Notes: generated from the sequence alone by a model not told the origin. DNA of 64,000 bases from Trichobilharzia szidati (GCA_944472155.2 OX235271.1:23381710-23445709); one strand, 5' to 3'. Positions 10,736 to 21,634 are shown, numbered from the stretch's first letter. Numbers and translations: made by a program.

Positions 10736-11175
10736 CTCCTACGGAAGGATGAACCGGCTTCATGAACTTCTCAAATCATCGCTACCCAGGCGCAGCGACC
10801 TGATGAAGAGAGTTTACGAAGTTTCATGGGAATTTGGTACGAGTGATGTCCCCAGAACCACTCGGCCTTTTGTTTGAGAGTGCAGCTCTAGCCTTTACAC
10901 AACCAAGTGTGACCTACAAGGCAGTAGGAGTGGAGTAGGGAGTCCACTATCCATTGGCAGCCGGTGACCGGAGTTCGGTTCAAACGCCTTTTTGAATGGG
11001 GACAGACATCCAGGACATCCAACAAGCCCTTTGTCCATACGTCTGCCGGTGAGCTCCAGTGAGCTTCATACGCCAGTCGTTGGAGGTTTGGAATCAGGGT
11101 TTAGCCATCTCCCCTAGACTGTCATCCAATGGACAGTCAACCCGGTGAAGAGCGCCGGGCAACCGCTGCATGTAG
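10736..11175. repeat. GC-rich block of unknown type
   Basis: About 440 bp with far higher GC than its flanks. It is non-coding in all frames, with sharp edges. Content such as gcagccggtgaccggagttc and gaagagcgccgggcaacc suggests an inserted element (perhaps a LINE 5' region), but no second copy is in the window. Confidence 0.35.
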
Positions 11176-11179
11176 TGCT

Positions 11180-11610
11180 ATAGCTGAACTATTCTCTAGA
11201 TTTCTTATTTTATTCGGGTCAACCAATCTAGATTTTGCTAAGTTTTTATGTTCAGCTAGTCTGACTGCCCCTGTTCTACTAGTTTGACATATGTATTTGA
11301 CCTGACAATCATTGCAGGCAGGGTATTAGATAAACTAAATTGTTTTGTTTTAAAGGCTCAACAGGATTCTTTATCCGACAAAGCTTGTTTCTAATTGAGT
11401 TTGTGGGTTTGAATGCCAGCCACTTTTATTCCTGCCTTGTTAAGAATTCTGCGTAAGGCTTCCGAGGTTCCTTCTTTGTATGGAATTACTACTGATGATT
11501 TAGATTCCTTATTATTGGTGTCGTCATTAATATTATTTCCAGTCCTGTATTCCTTCTTGTCCTCCAGAAGATATTCATCAGGCAGCCAGTCAGCCAGCCA
11601 GCAGTGAACT
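11180..11610 (-). mobile_element. PLE fragment, reverse transcriptase end to GIY-YIG start
   Basis: The minus strand gives VVIPYKEGTSEALRRILNKA near 11505-11446, the conserved connection between reverse transcriptase and linker in PLEs. It is followed by VAGIQTHKLN, then in shifted frames NPVEPLKQNNLVYLIPC (about 11365-11315) and RLAEHKNLAKSRLVD. That order matches PLE proteins. Several stops make it a pseudogene. Confidence 0.65.
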
Positions 11611-11999
11611 ATGTAGCGCGTGTCTCAGTCAAAATAGTCGGTGACTTCATAGATTAGTGTCCGGTGTTTTTGGTTTGATTACTCCTCAGTGTTTTACAAC
11701 CTCATCCTATTTCATGCAATATTGTTTTGTAGAGGTAGATGATGTCTGAGCATGCTTAATGCGCATATCCTAGTCACTTCTCTATATGAAGATTCACAAT
11801 TTCATTGATTGTCTTACTTTTCTTATCTAACAACTGACGTGTGAAGTCATCTTCACTTACCATCGTGTCCTACTTAATGTGAGCAATTGAATGAAGACAT
11901 TTTTAATTTTTAAAAATCTCTAGTCTTTTCACATTTACTTTCAACTGCTACGTTTCACCACCGTGGAGTAGGGTGGAATAAATTGTTGGTTAACCACGT
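11611..11999. other. intron sequence, nothing recognised
   Basis: No coding or repeat signal that I can support. Confidence 0.35.
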
Positions 12000-12810
12000 G
12001 TGTCTGATGGTTAGGACATGTGTTACGCATGCATGTCTAGCCATCGCTTTCCTCGACGGGTAATCCCAGCTGACTGGCTGACAAGGGATCGATCAGGTTG
12101 GAAAAGAGCCGCTAGTGATGGTCAAACGAAAACATGTCTTCATCAGTCAATGAAATCCGCAACAGTTAGTGTGAGCCATGTAGGGAGGGGTAAACTACGT
12201 GACTGGTATAGTCCTCGAGATGTTAAGAACAAATGGCGGCTGGAAACAATTGATAATATTACTCAAAATCCTCGGTCTCGATTATGGCGGAGATGCATTC
12301 ACTCGATATAAGTATAAAACTTGGGCACTGCGGTAGAGCATAATTCCATTGTGGATAAGATTTTATTTTGATAAATCACACAGTGTTGTACAGTAATATT
12401 AACTGGTGACGTTTCGAGCACAAACTATTGCCACTCATAATCATATCAAGTTAATATGATTATGAGCAATAGTTTATGCTCGAAACGTCACCAGTTAATA
12501 TTACTGTACAACACTGTGTGATTTATCAAAATAAAATCTTACCCATAATGGCGGAGATGCATTCACTCTTTGTGATAGATTTGTCATATCCATCCAATAG
12601 AACTCTCTTGTTTTTCTATATTAGTATCCTTTTTCCCTGACTCACACTTGTGTTTATTATCTCTCCTTTAATGAATCTGTGTTTAGTCTCTTCTGTTGCC
12701 TTGTGTTCTACGTGGAGGGAGTGTGTCCAGTTGAACTGGTGGACATGTGTGTAAACTAGTTCTATATTGAAACCAGTCAGTCAGTCAGTCTGATGCTATT
12801 GGTCAAGCAA
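12000..12810 (+). mobile_element. LINE-P 3' part, split by a foldback insertion
   Basis: The segments 12000-12305 and 12547-12810 are continuous parts of one LINE-P 3' end. The first gives the remnant of the [18 protein letters not shown] motif and the Q-x-x-x-R-W-R-R region. The second gives the 3' untranslated region ending in (cagt)n near 12776-12796. The 240-bp foldback at 12305-12547 lies between them. Confidence 0.8.
12305..12547. mobile_element. foldback element 1 with 21-bp target-site duplication
   Basis: Two arms of roughly 95 bp face each other: from gataagattttattttgat at about 12355 to the centre near 12450, and back to aaaatcttacccata at 12546. The RNA or DNA strand can fold into an almost perfect hairpin. 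A one-sided extension (gtataaaacttgggcactg) sits at the left. The duplication atggcggagatgcattcact+c is exact at 12284-12304 and 12548-12568. The arm sequence matches PLE terminal DNA. Confidence 0.85.
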
Positions 12811-13190
12811 GTCGGCTAATGCTGAATTAGTCATTTTTATCCAGTGTTAAGATTTCACCTACGAATAGTCCATTAGCACATTTGACAACCGTACTTACTC
12901 CCAATCCTTAAAATGACCTCAGCATGCATTCGACATCGGTAATAAGGTGTATGTATGTCATAAATACTGACGTTACGCGTTTGTAAAAATCACTTATCAG
13001 GATGTGAAAATAAATATTACGTTAATTTTGTCATATTTATTCACTTGGTCTTTTTTTTCTACAAATATGGGCAGAGATCGATAAGTTTCATGTTTATTAT
13101 GTACTAGCTATCCTCTATGTTATTTCCCATCATCTTACTATTGGTTAGTTTGACGGTAAACAAAAAGGAATTTTATTCGCCTTGAGAAAA
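12811..13190. other. intron sequence, nothing recognised
   Basis: AT-rich, with no supportable feature. Confidence 0.35.
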
Positions 13191-13560
13191 TTTTGTACTT
13201 GAAATCAATAAAATCCCTGCTAACCAAAACTTGAAAATTATTCTATGGAGAAGTTGTGACCATTTGGGTCCACCAGGTCGTGGAGGGTGTGTGTGTGGTA
13301 TGTGAGGACAAATGCTCACTGATCGCATTGGCTAGTAGTCGTACTACATTGTCAGAAGTCGGAATTAATGATGAGCCCACCAGATTCCATCTCACTGACT
13401 GAACAGTCAACGAGCTTACCTTTTAACTCGAAGGGCCTAGACTCAATCCCTTGTGAAGTCATAGTGATGTATTGCTAAAGAGTCCCAAACAAGGATGAAA
13501 CAGCTGTACATTGAAATCAATGAATTCTCTGTGAACCAACACTTGAAAATAAGAAGTTTT
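13191..13560 (+). mobile_element. hammerhead SINE, degenerate, head-to-tail junction
   Basis: The unit from about 13237 (gagaagttgtgaccat) to 13557 is a worn hammerhead SINE. The hammerhead region at 13477-13516 has lost its stem I. It is directly preceded at 13193-13236 by the 3' terminal 40 bp of another unit (gaaatcaataaaatccctg..aaaacttgaaaat), which recurs at the end of this unit. A head-to-tail arrangement is what a multimeric transcript would leave. Confidence 0.55.
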
Positions 13561-13995
13561 ACATTTTGCCTCAAGTTTCATACATAACATTATGAATCAG
13601 TAAATCGGATCTGTAATCTTGAGAACATCGGTACTTTGTAGCTATGTCTATGTAAATAATTCAGCGTTAGGCAACATCTCTAGCTTATCAGTATTTAATG
13701 AGCAATTCTTAATTATCTGGCATTTTTCATGTAACTATATACACATATAGAGCTTTTTGCACTTGAATTTTCATACTTGGCGATAACAATGGGTGACATT
13801 TTTCTTCTTTTATCGATTTATTAACAAAACTCCCCTTTTTTATCATCTTTTCGTTGTATTTCGGTATTGTTTCGACTGAGCTGAATTCTATCCATTTATC
13901 AACTCTGCAGATACGATACTTTCTTCAAAGTAGTCCTTGATCCATGTTTTTTTTTCTGACAGATCGAACAGTCTCCATTTTTTAAATTGATAATG
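13561..13995. other. intron sequence, nothing recognised
   Basis: No supportable feature. Confidence 0.35.
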
Positions 13996-14305
13996 GGGTA
14001 TGTGCTACTGATAAGGTTTATTAGTAATATATAAAGAATAAGTTCATCGGCATAAAAACATTCAATAGGGGAGAGATAGATTTGGCGTCAAAGAGAGAGC
14101 AAATGGACCAGTATATTACGTAAAAACATGCGAGACACAAAAGAAAGACAAAAATACAATACGAAGGGAGGGCAGCAGAGTAGCCAGGACAACACGGAAG
14201 ATCTGTGCAACAAATGACGATTTTATTATGGGGTGTACATAATTTTGCTATATAGAGATACCAAATTCAAAATAAACGTTCCTTTGCCAATTCTCTATTC
14301 TTCTG
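13996..14305 (+). repeat. dispersed repeat X, copy 1
   Basis: Shares scattered but ordered identity with 60.23-60.53 kb: aagttcatcggcataaaaac, gagagcaaatgg, aatacaat, gatttgtgcaa-like, ggtgtacataatttt and atatagagatacc. It is non-coding. Its class is unknown. It is about 300 bp in both places, so it is probably a short mobile element. Confidence 0.55.
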
Positions 14306-14419
14306 CCTCTGCAACAGTAGCTTAAATGTTTAATTGTCCCGGCATCTTTCTTACAGCTAGACAAGCAGAACAGCCATAACACTACCAATCATGGAACACA
14401 TGCTATAAGAGCTATCTTT

Positions 14420-14660
14420 CAGTTCATAAAGTGAGGGGCGAGCTCGTAGACCATTGAGCCACTAGGACACGTAAACGAAAGGTCCTGGTTGTGAATCCTG
14501 CTGGTGGGTGCGTACTGACGAAGAGGCACAAGCACTAGGATGAAACAGCTGGCTGTCCAGTACTCCGGTGCTGGTGTTCCACTGGTTCTCTAACTGATGT
14601 TAGCTTGTGACCAATACTCTAAAGTTAATAATCCATGAATATTGGGACACAAATAGCCAG
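14420..14660 (+). mobile_element. hammerhead SINE fragment
   Basis: The tRNA-like part is worn (gagccactaggac, ggtcctggttgtgaatcc). It is followed by gcgtactgacgaagagg, gatgaaacagctggctgt and ccagtact. Stem I (GUACUG with CAGUAC) and stem III (ACAGC with GCUGU) are intact. The core ACGAAGA is not canonical. Confidence 0.65.
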
Positions 14661-15029
14661 TAAAAGCAAATGAAAATCATATATATATGTTTTGTACCCC
14701 AATATAGTTTTTGATGTAATTTTCAATTGGCTTCAATTGGCTAGTTGCATTCTAATATTCATGGATTTATAACACTGTAGACCCGGAAAAAGAAATTTGC
14801 TCAAAAATCATCTTGTTCTAATTGGGAAAAATATTCAATTTTAATAATGTACTCATTATTCAACGTGTGTCAACAGTTACTTTTTAATTATTGTTAGGGA
14901 ACGTTTTATTTATATCTTTGCGAAGGTCATTCAAAATCCTTGATATGTTAAGCTGTTGACTTAAAAATTTAATTCCATCAAATAGAAAAGCCATTGGTTT
15001 ATACTTGTAGTTATTTGTTTAATGGTAAC

Positions 15030-15150
15030 TAAGAGTGGGACTCAAGACACACGTTTCGTTCCATTTGGTGTTCGTCATTTGGATGTACCTGCTCCTGAAT
15101 AAGTCTTAAATAGGACTTGACGCGCATCCTGGACCATCCCCTTCCCACTG
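15030..15150. repeat. Sm-alpha-type hammerhead remnants in inverted arrangement
   Basis: The minus strand at 15085-15038 reads aggtacatccaaatgacg, caaatggaacgaaacgtgtg and tcttgag, a worn Sm-alpha hammerhead. It is followed directly at 15100-15140 on the plus strand by a second remnant, taaataggacttgacgcgca then tcctgga. The pair faces head to head as at 23.5 kb. Confidence 0.5.
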
Positions 15151-15299
15151 TAAGCTACCAGCACACACAGCTAATCTCAAGTTAGTAGTTACATATTTCA
15201 CATGATGTTTGTGGCCTAGAGCCTACCGATATGGAGAATAAGTCAAGCATAAAATAGCTTACTATAGTTCTGTCCTCTGACCTTCCATGATCTCCCCAC

Positions 15300-16045
15300 T
15301 TTACATTAAGAAGTTAAGATAATCTGGAATTACTCAACACTTTACTTTTACAATTTGTTAACTTTTACGTCTTACCTATTATTCTTTATTGCTCCCGCTA
15401 AGTCTTTCCTGGGCTACTCACAGAAAAGATTACATCATATTGCGAAGAGTATTTAAGGTTGTTAATAGGCTAAGTTGTGTACCACTTCGTCAGCTCATTA
15501 CGATCATAGTACACGGACAGCTAAACTCAAGTGAGAAATGGTCTAAATCCATGTTGTCTAACTCTTAACACCCTGTCTATTTACAACTCTTCCCCTGTAT
15601 CTCATCAGGCAGAAATAGAAGTCATTATAAAAGATTATATGTGTTCTCACACCAAGTACAAAAACTTAGCAATACCCTATTTGGCCCACGTTCTATGTGA
15701 AACTTACGACTTACTGTATAATTAGCATTTTTAAAAATGACCCAGTTGTTCTCCAATGTTTGTAATTATATACTGACACTCGCTATCCCCATTTTGGGTT
15801 ATTAATACTAATATTATTTATTGTTATTATTATTATTATCATTTTACATTTGTGCACTTTGACCCTACTGTTTCTGCTAATGCCAAAAATTGTTATCAAT
15901 AATTTTAGTTAAGTTTACCTGGTGATGTATTTTTTTCTTTCTGTTGTTGCGGTTGTTGAGTAGATTAGTTAGAATACTGTACAAAATACTGAAAATTCCA
16001 CACAGTATCATAAGCACTGTTTTTGGGATAAAGTAAATTATTATT
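15300..16045 (+). pseudogene. CR1-like LINE 3' fragment
   Basis: The peptide remnant around 15355-15720 (LLQFVN..RLLPIILYC-like, then VSHQAEIEVIIKDYMCS and YLAHVLCETYDLL) parallels the copy at 29.1-29.57 kb. The end tgaaaattccacacagtatc followed by ataaagtaaattattattat matches the end of the 28.6-kb copy. It is 5'-truncated with stops. Confidence 0.7.
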
Positions 16046-16089
16046 ATTAATTATATTGAGGCATCCGTCCAAGTAGTGTATATAGGGAA

Positions 16090-16319
16090 TTTTTTTTTCC
16101 TTCACGTTCCCCAGTGGAACATAGGGCTTCAAGCTACTGGCTTGAAGTTTCTCTAGCAGTGTCTATTTTACAGGATGGGGTTCCTAGCCTCATGCCCAAC
16201 CTTTCCTCTTCACCAGCATTATATCTGGCTTAGCGAGGTAAAGGAGTGCGTCGGCCGGGGATCGAACCCCGGACCATGTGCATGGTCGGCAAGCGTCCTA
16301 ACCGATATGCCACCGACGC
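16090..16319 (-). mobile_element. SINE family A with target-site duplication
   Basis: A complete SINE in reverse. The tRNA-like head at 16319-16247 has an acceptor stem that still pairs (GCGTCGG with CCGACGC), and a B box ggggttcgatccccgg. The 3' end at 16095-16130 is the shared LINE-like terminus. The 10-bp repeat atatagggaa flanks it at 16080-16089 and 16320-16329. It is one of the best preserved copies. Confidence 0.85.
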
Positions 16320-16449
16320 ATATAGGGAAATGACACTGATCAATTTGGTTCAGACGGGAAATCACAAGTATAAATAAATATTAGATTACAGGTTCATTCA
16401 TATTCTGTCTACACTTGTGTGTGTACCATTGGGCCAGTTAATTTCACGA

Positions 16450-16755
16450 ATGATGTTTTCATGATTTCATCATGAGCTGACATCGGTTAGAAAACCACCA
16501 CAGAGTACTGGAGAGTCGTCAGCTGTTTCGTCCTAGTTCATAGGACTGTGTTGCACAGCTGTAGGCATCCATCGCTAGGGTTTCAACCCACTACTATCTG
16601 CCAGTTACAAGGCGAGCAAGCTCGTCGTATACCACTCAGTAGCCACTGGGACCCGATCCAATAGCCAGCCCTTGAATTCCAACTTCGGCCAATAATTCAA
16701 GATGTAGTGAGTGCGAGTAGCACTAGTCAGTGTCATCGGTGAGTTTTCATTTTCT
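16450..16755 (-). mobile_element. hammerhead SINE, degenerate
   Basis: In reverse, the tRNA-like segment is at about 16660-16575 (cacaaggcgagc and ccactgggacccgatcc on the plus strand) and the hammerhead zone at 16500-16550. The catalytic core is disrupted by substitutions and an insertion. It ends about 80 bp before a host exon. Confidence 0.6.
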
Positions 16756-16834
16756 TTCAGTTTGTTTTCCTTAAGTCACTTCTACAGCCATTCATTCACT
16801 ATTATTACTATTGTTATTATTATTTCCTTTCCAG

Positions 16835-17055
16835 TTATCTCCTGAGATGAATCGTTTTCCACAGATCAATAATAATAACAATAATAATAATAGTAATAAT
16901 CCAGTTAAGTATAATAACTTATCACCAGTCTTTAGTACCTCCTTCTCTCCTTTGTTATCTTCGTCATCATCAGCAGCACCAACATCAAATGTAACTGATC
17001 TTCATAAAACTGTTGAATCAGTATATATCAACCGGAAAACCGATAGTGACAGATG
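16835..17055 (+). CDS. host gene, exon 4 of those seen
   Basis: The acceptor ttatttcctttccag opens a frame entered in phase 0: LSPEMNRFPQI, then a run of eight Asn, then SNNPVKYNNLSPVFSTSFSP, five Ser, and VTDLHKTVESVYINRKTDSD. The donor gtgagt follows in phase 2. The Asn run is coded by AAT/AAC triplets. The same triplet repeat is abundant in the LINE tails here, so it may have expanded by slippage. No domain is recognised. Confidence 0.85.
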
Positions 17056-17162
17056 GTGAGTCAGCAGGATTTTGTATATTGTTTGAAATAGTATGTGTTG
17101 TTTCATCTGTGAAAAATATTAAATTATATTAGTCATGCTAGTGTAAATGAAATGAACAAATG

Positions 17163-17170
17163 ATATTTAC

Positions 17171-17203
<33 letters not shown>
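17163..17203. repeat. (AT)n microsatellite
   Basis: An uninterrupted AT dinucleotide run of about 40 bp. Confidence 0.95.
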
Positions 17204-17204
<1 letters not shown>

Positions 17205-17324
17205 TGTGCATGCCCATTAAAAATTCGTTTTTTTTAATAATAGGTATGTTTTACGATAAGTTGGTGATAATCAATTTTATGCCTCTTGGTATAATAATAG
17301 TCAAGAGAATTGAAACTTATTTGT

Positions 17325-18310
17325 TGGCTTATAGGGATTTGATTTGCGATTCGCCCCTGTAAAATGTAAGACGATGTTGCAGGATTAGACTACAACGACC
17401 CCTAGATTAGAAATAGGAAGTGAAGTGGTAGAGCACGTTGATCGCTTCCTTTATTTGGGAAGTACCATCAGCCCCAACGGGTTGATCTCTGATGAAATCT
17501 CAGTACAAATACAGAGGGCTAGTTTCGCATATGCCAGTTTACGCCGTCTCTGGCGTAGACGTCATATCCCGCTGGCTATCGACCAAAGGGCGGGTGTACT
17601 GCTCAGTAGCACTAATCTCCATCATCCCTTATGGCTGTGAGACCTGGCCATTGAGAGTGGAAGACATGAAAAGATTAGCTGTCTTTGATCATAGGTGTCT
17701 GCGTTCTATCTCCCGTGTGAAGTGGTATAATAGGGTGAGCAATATTGAGGTTAGGCTTGGGTCAAGTGCTAGGTAGGTGGGAGGAGAAATCAACCGACGA
17801 GACTGTGAAATTACATCGACTGAGATGGTTAGGACATGTTTTACGTATGCCTAGTCATCGCTTTCCTCGACAATGGGCAATGTTAGCTGACATAGGGTCA
17901 GGTTGGAAAATAGCTAGTGGCGGTCAAACCAAATCATGGCCTTATCAGTCAATGAAATCTACAACAGTTAATCTAAGCCACGTAGGAAGGTGTAGACTTC
18001 CTGACTGGCTGAGGTCCTCGGGACGGTAAAAACCAATGGTTGGAAACAATTGGTGACATGGCTCAAAATCGTTCTCAATGGCTGTTGCAGATGCATCCAC
18101 TCCTTGTGACTTATGATTTCCAATTAAACTGTTTTGTTCTTCGTTATTACTATTCCTTTGTCTCACACCTCTGTTTACTGTCTATGTTATGCATTTCTTC
18201 TACTTTCTTCTCTTGCTTTGTGTGCTACAAGAAGGGAGTGTGGCGACTTGAACTACCGCACATATGTGCAAAGTTCTATGTCGAAAACAGGCAGACTGAC
18301 ATTTGATTTG
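17325..18310 (+). pseudogene. LINE-P 5'-truncated copy
   Basis: About 985 bp coding, in broken frames, FAPVKCKTMLQD-like (17350-17395), VEHVDRFLYLGSTISPNGLI (17428-17487), the C-E-T-W-P-L-R-V-E-D-M-K segment (17633-17672), and [18 protein letters not shown] (17822-17875). The 3' untranslated region follows, ending ttctatgtcgaaaacaggca near 18290. LINE-P resembles RTE-type elements in the YLGS..ETW segment but is clearly distinct from RTE-A. Confidence 0.85.
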
Positions 18311-18745
18311 ATTGGTTATAGGATTTCATCATGATCTGACATCAGTTAGAGAACTATGAGGAAACTGAACAGCCAGCTGTCTCGTCCTAGTACTTGAGAT
18401 TCGTCAGCAGAGAAGTCGTGACCAGTGGGATACGTCAGGTCGGGTGTGAGAACAAATACTCGTCGTCACCGATGACAGAGGCTAGTACCAGTCGCGCTAT
18501 ATCGTTCATGAATTGGCAGAAATTTGTTTTGATTGACTGGCCATTTGATCGGGTCCCACCGGCTGCTTAAGGGTATACAAGCTCTCCTTGTAACCGGGAG
18601 GTCCTCTCCTGGGTTCGAACCGTGGTGGTGAGAGCATACGGATGACGAGTCCCATGAAGTAGGGCGAAACAGCTGGCTTTTCAGTACTCCCTAGTGGTTT
18701 TCCAATGGCTTTCTAACCGATTTCAACTGATGAAAAATGGAAGTT
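18311..18745. mobile_element. hammerhead SINE, head-to-head pair
   Basis: A short minus-strand unit (18311-18412) faces a nearly full plus-strand unit that begins at gagaagtcgtgaccagtggg (18410). The plus unit has an A-box area (cggctgcttaagggtatac), a B box gggttcgaac (18612) and the hammerhead zone at 18640-18690 with core AUGACGA. The minus copy reads CUGACGA but has lost stem I. Confidence 0.7.
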
Positions 18746-18936
18746 TTTCGTATTGTTGAAGTGTATACCATATCATGTTTATTGAAACTTGATGTTATAT
18801 TAATTAGATTCTAGAATTAACTTTTTCAAGTGATAAACAGTAGTCGCTATCATTCAATATGTAGCTCTTTGTTTATAATATACTTCTCATCTTTGAACAG
18901 TAAAGCAGAAGAGTGGAATATAATGGATTGTTTCTG

Positions 18937-19130
18937 TGCGTCGGTGGCACAGTGGTTAGGACTCTCGCCGACCATACACATGGTCCGGGGTTCGATCCCC
19001 TGCCGGCGCACACCCGATATCTATGGTCGGCCTGTAAATTTGGGCTACCGATATCCAAGCTGAAAATTCCATACTTGTACTGAAAATACGGTGTGGAATC
19101 AAGCTGTAATCAAAAAAATAAAAAAAATAA
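18937..19130 (+). mobile_element. SINE family B (tRNA-headed)
   Basis: The head gcgtcggtggcacagtggtt (A box) with B box ggggttcgatcccc is the same as in family A. The body is different: gatatctatggtcggcctg, tttgggctaccgatatcc and tgaaaattccatacttgtac, then an A-rich tail with aaaaaata repeats. Part of the 3' end (ctgaaaattcca) is shared with the CR1-like LINE ends, which may be its partner. Confidence 0.8.
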
Positions 19131-19449
19131 AAAAATAGATAATATGATGTTGATTACTGTTCAGTTTTACAACTGATGACTAGCAACTTGAATAGCTCAA
19201 TGAGAATGTATCTATTAGTTACCTTGTATTGGATAAGTATGAATATCTGAAGTAACGTCAATAGCCTTGAATTTGAAGATATTTCAATGGGACGTCCAAT
19301 TTAAAATCATTTCGTCATAGACTCGGACTCTTATACAGTGAATTCACAGTGTTCTTCAGCTTGTGTTGCACATTTTATATCAATTGTCCTCCAGTTTTTC
19401 TATAGCTTCTTCAGTTATCTTGTTATTTAGCTGTTTAATGTCAGCTTAG

Positions 19450-19700
19450 GTTCAAAAAAAAGAGTTATTGGTGATTGTATCAAGAAAATGGGGTCAATCC
19501 ATATAAAGTCTTTGGCTGTTAGCTTAAGGTACATAAAGAAATGTAGACCACCTAGTTGGGATTCTTTTTGGACACTTAGACTTTCGGTGATATGCCTCAG
19601 AATCGTTCTCAGTGTCTCAGATACATTCACTATTTATAAACTCGTAAATCCACCAAATCCTCATCATTTTCTGTATGTTTTTTCTTTCTGCATTACACTT
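19450..19700 (+). mobile_element. diverged LINE-P 3' fragment
   Basis: The order of gtagaccacctagttggga, tcagaatcgttctcagtgtc and cagatacattcac follows the LINE-P 3' region at 17.99-18.10 kb with many differences. It looks like an old insertion. Confidence 0.45.
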
Positions 19701-19726
19701 CCGTTCAATATAGTTCCTTTAGTACG

Positions 19727-19970
19727 TTGATGGTCCAGCGATAGGACCTTCGCCAACCACGCCTCATGTGGTCCGGGGTTCGATCCCCGGTCAATGTACT
19801 CCTAAACCCCTCTAAACTGGTGATAGAGTAAGGCCAGTAAAGAGAGAAGGTCGGGTGTGTGAGGCTAGCGACCCCACTCAGTAAAAAACAAAGCCACCAC
19901 AACTGAGACTTCAAAGCTCTAGCTGTGAAGCCCTTTATGTTCTACTTGGGACGTAAAGGAATAAAATTTT
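19727..19970 (+). mobile_element. SINE family A, diverged subtype
   Basis: The head cgttgatggtccagcgatag with B box ggggttcgatccccgg keeps Pol III promoter boxes, but its 5' half differs from the other copies. The body keeps gtgaggctagcgacccc and cttcaaagctctagctgtga. The end gaagccctttatgttctact then aaaggaataaaa is the LINE-like terminus. Confidence 0.75.
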
Positions 19971-20549
19971 TAAAACAAAAATCAGTTCCTGTAGATTTTT
20001 TTCTCTCTACTTTCCTCTGGTATACTACTACTATGGGGAATACAAAAACCTTTATTATAATGGCTTTGATATCTCTCACTCTCTCTCTCTCTAATAGTGA
20101 CCCAAACAGCTGAGTATGATAAAAAAAGTTTTTCTTTTTTGAAAAAAATTACTGATGAGTCAGCGTATGCCTAATTTATTGCAACTATTCTTTATCTGAT
20201 GACATCATGTAAACATGAATTGCAGTCATAGAGTATTAAAAAATCACCTTGACCTGAATAAGAAAGCATATACTTACTAATCAATATGGGTATTGTTTAA
20301 CTCGTCGCTGCTACCAGTAATATATATATATATATATATATATAAATACAGCCTGTAAGTAGGATTAAATAGCCAAAGCTCATTTACTTTTTTTTAATTT
20401 TCTATTTTTAAGCATAACCTCAATGCTCATATTTCATTTTCTGAGGAAAATTGAATTCAGCGAACAGCTAACTTAGTAATACTTTGTACCAAGGTCATTT
20501 TGAGTGTAATTATCTACTGTCCTCAATACAAGTGTCTATTATACTCACG

Positions 20550-20589
<40 letters not shown>

Positions 20590-20880
20590 TTAATCAATGA
20601 ATTTACTTCAAATCGGTTGTATTGATGTTTTATGAGTAAAATCTGGACTCTAAAATAAAATATCATTCTGTCTCCCCTTTATGACTGTTTTGTCTACTAC
20701 ATAATGCAGTTAAATGAAGTTCGATTCAGCGATATACACTGCTAACTCACAAGACTAGTTATGTTCAACTTATTAGTGCTCATGAGAGGAAAACAAGTGG
20801 TCCCTACTCCACTTTGGTTAGATTGAACTCATAAAAAGTTGTCAATTGGACATTGTTTCGTTTGTGAGTGAAAATTTGCT
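19971..20880. repeat. intron sequence with (AT)n runs
   Basis: (AT)n microsatellites lie at about 20319-20344 and 20552-20584, and a (CT)n run at about 20073-20091. No gene is recognised. The nearest coding exons are far away. Confidence 0.6.
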
Positions 20881-20904
20881 GTGGAATATCGTCTATTTTG
20901 ATGT

Positions 20905-20965
20905 AGTTGTGTTCACTGACCTGGATAAGTTAATTCGCGAAGCTTTCATCGTCCTACTGGGCGAC
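20905..20965 (-). ncRNA. hammerhead-like motif, left PLE terminal repeat (candidate)
   Basis: The minus strand reads GCUGACGAUG, a hairpin, then CGAUGAAAGCUUCGC. Core CUGACGA differs from the canonical only at position 7, which tolerates any base. Helix III is minimal, as described for PLE hammerheads. Stem I pairing is unclear. Confidence 0.45.
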
Positions 20966-21634
20966 ATCGTCAGCGCATACTTCAATTTGTTGAAGTGAGC
21001 TTTAAGATTTCTCCACGAGTTTATTAATCATCTCCCCTGGTGGGTGACCTTGGACGTGACTGGTTGTTTTTGTGTGACGTCGCATACAAACCAACAAAAT
21101 CACTTCACTCAGTTCTATGTCAACCAAAAGACTCAACAGCGAAAGAAGATGAAACCAACATTGTCTACAAAATAAATTGTAACAACTGTGAAAACACTAC
21201 ATTGGCCGAAGTGGACGCCCCCTTCGTCTTCATATCCACGAACATAAGCTAGCCGTCAAAAGACACGACATTCACTCTCTCTAATATCACTAAATACAGA
21301 CAACCACGGACATCAGTTCGATTGGGACAACCAACGTTCAAATATTAGACAGAGGAAATAACAAGAATGCTAGAGAACTTTTAGAAGCCAGCTTGGTATT
21401 CCAGTGAATCGTTAATCAATAGACAAATCGAGATAGACAAAATTTACCAACCGATAAGAAGGAAATCTCATACACAAAATTGACTCGTTGTTCAAATCAA
21501 GGAAAGAATCAGTTCCAATACAAGTAGTCTAGGTGGTGTGGAAACACACACAAAAACAACCAATCACGTTCAAGGTCACCAGGAGAGATGACTAATAAAC
21601 TCATGGAGAAATCTAAAAATTCACTTCAAGAAAT

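Noticed and set aside
10528..10752. Open frame of 74 codons on the plus strand.
   Set aside because: Shadow of the PLE tail on the opposite strand, which has the recognisable EALFI motif.
12400..12500. CTGGTGACG and CGAAACGTC in the foldback hairpin (CTGATGACG in the copy at 31.86 kb) look like a hammerhead core.
   Set aside because: The two strings are complements of each other within the palindrome and would pair. Stem I bases are not placed next to the core. It is a result of the inverted repeat, not a ribozyme in this form.
16247..16319. A tRNA gene: paired acceptor stem, A and B boxes, T arm.
   Set aside because: It is the head of a dispersed SINE with a tail and target duplication, the same head recurs at many sites, and the anticodon arm has a six-base loop. 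It is not a functional tRNA gene.
16500..16560. Active hammerhead in the 16.5-kb SINE.
   Set aside because: The core and helix II are scrambled, so only the family membership is supported.
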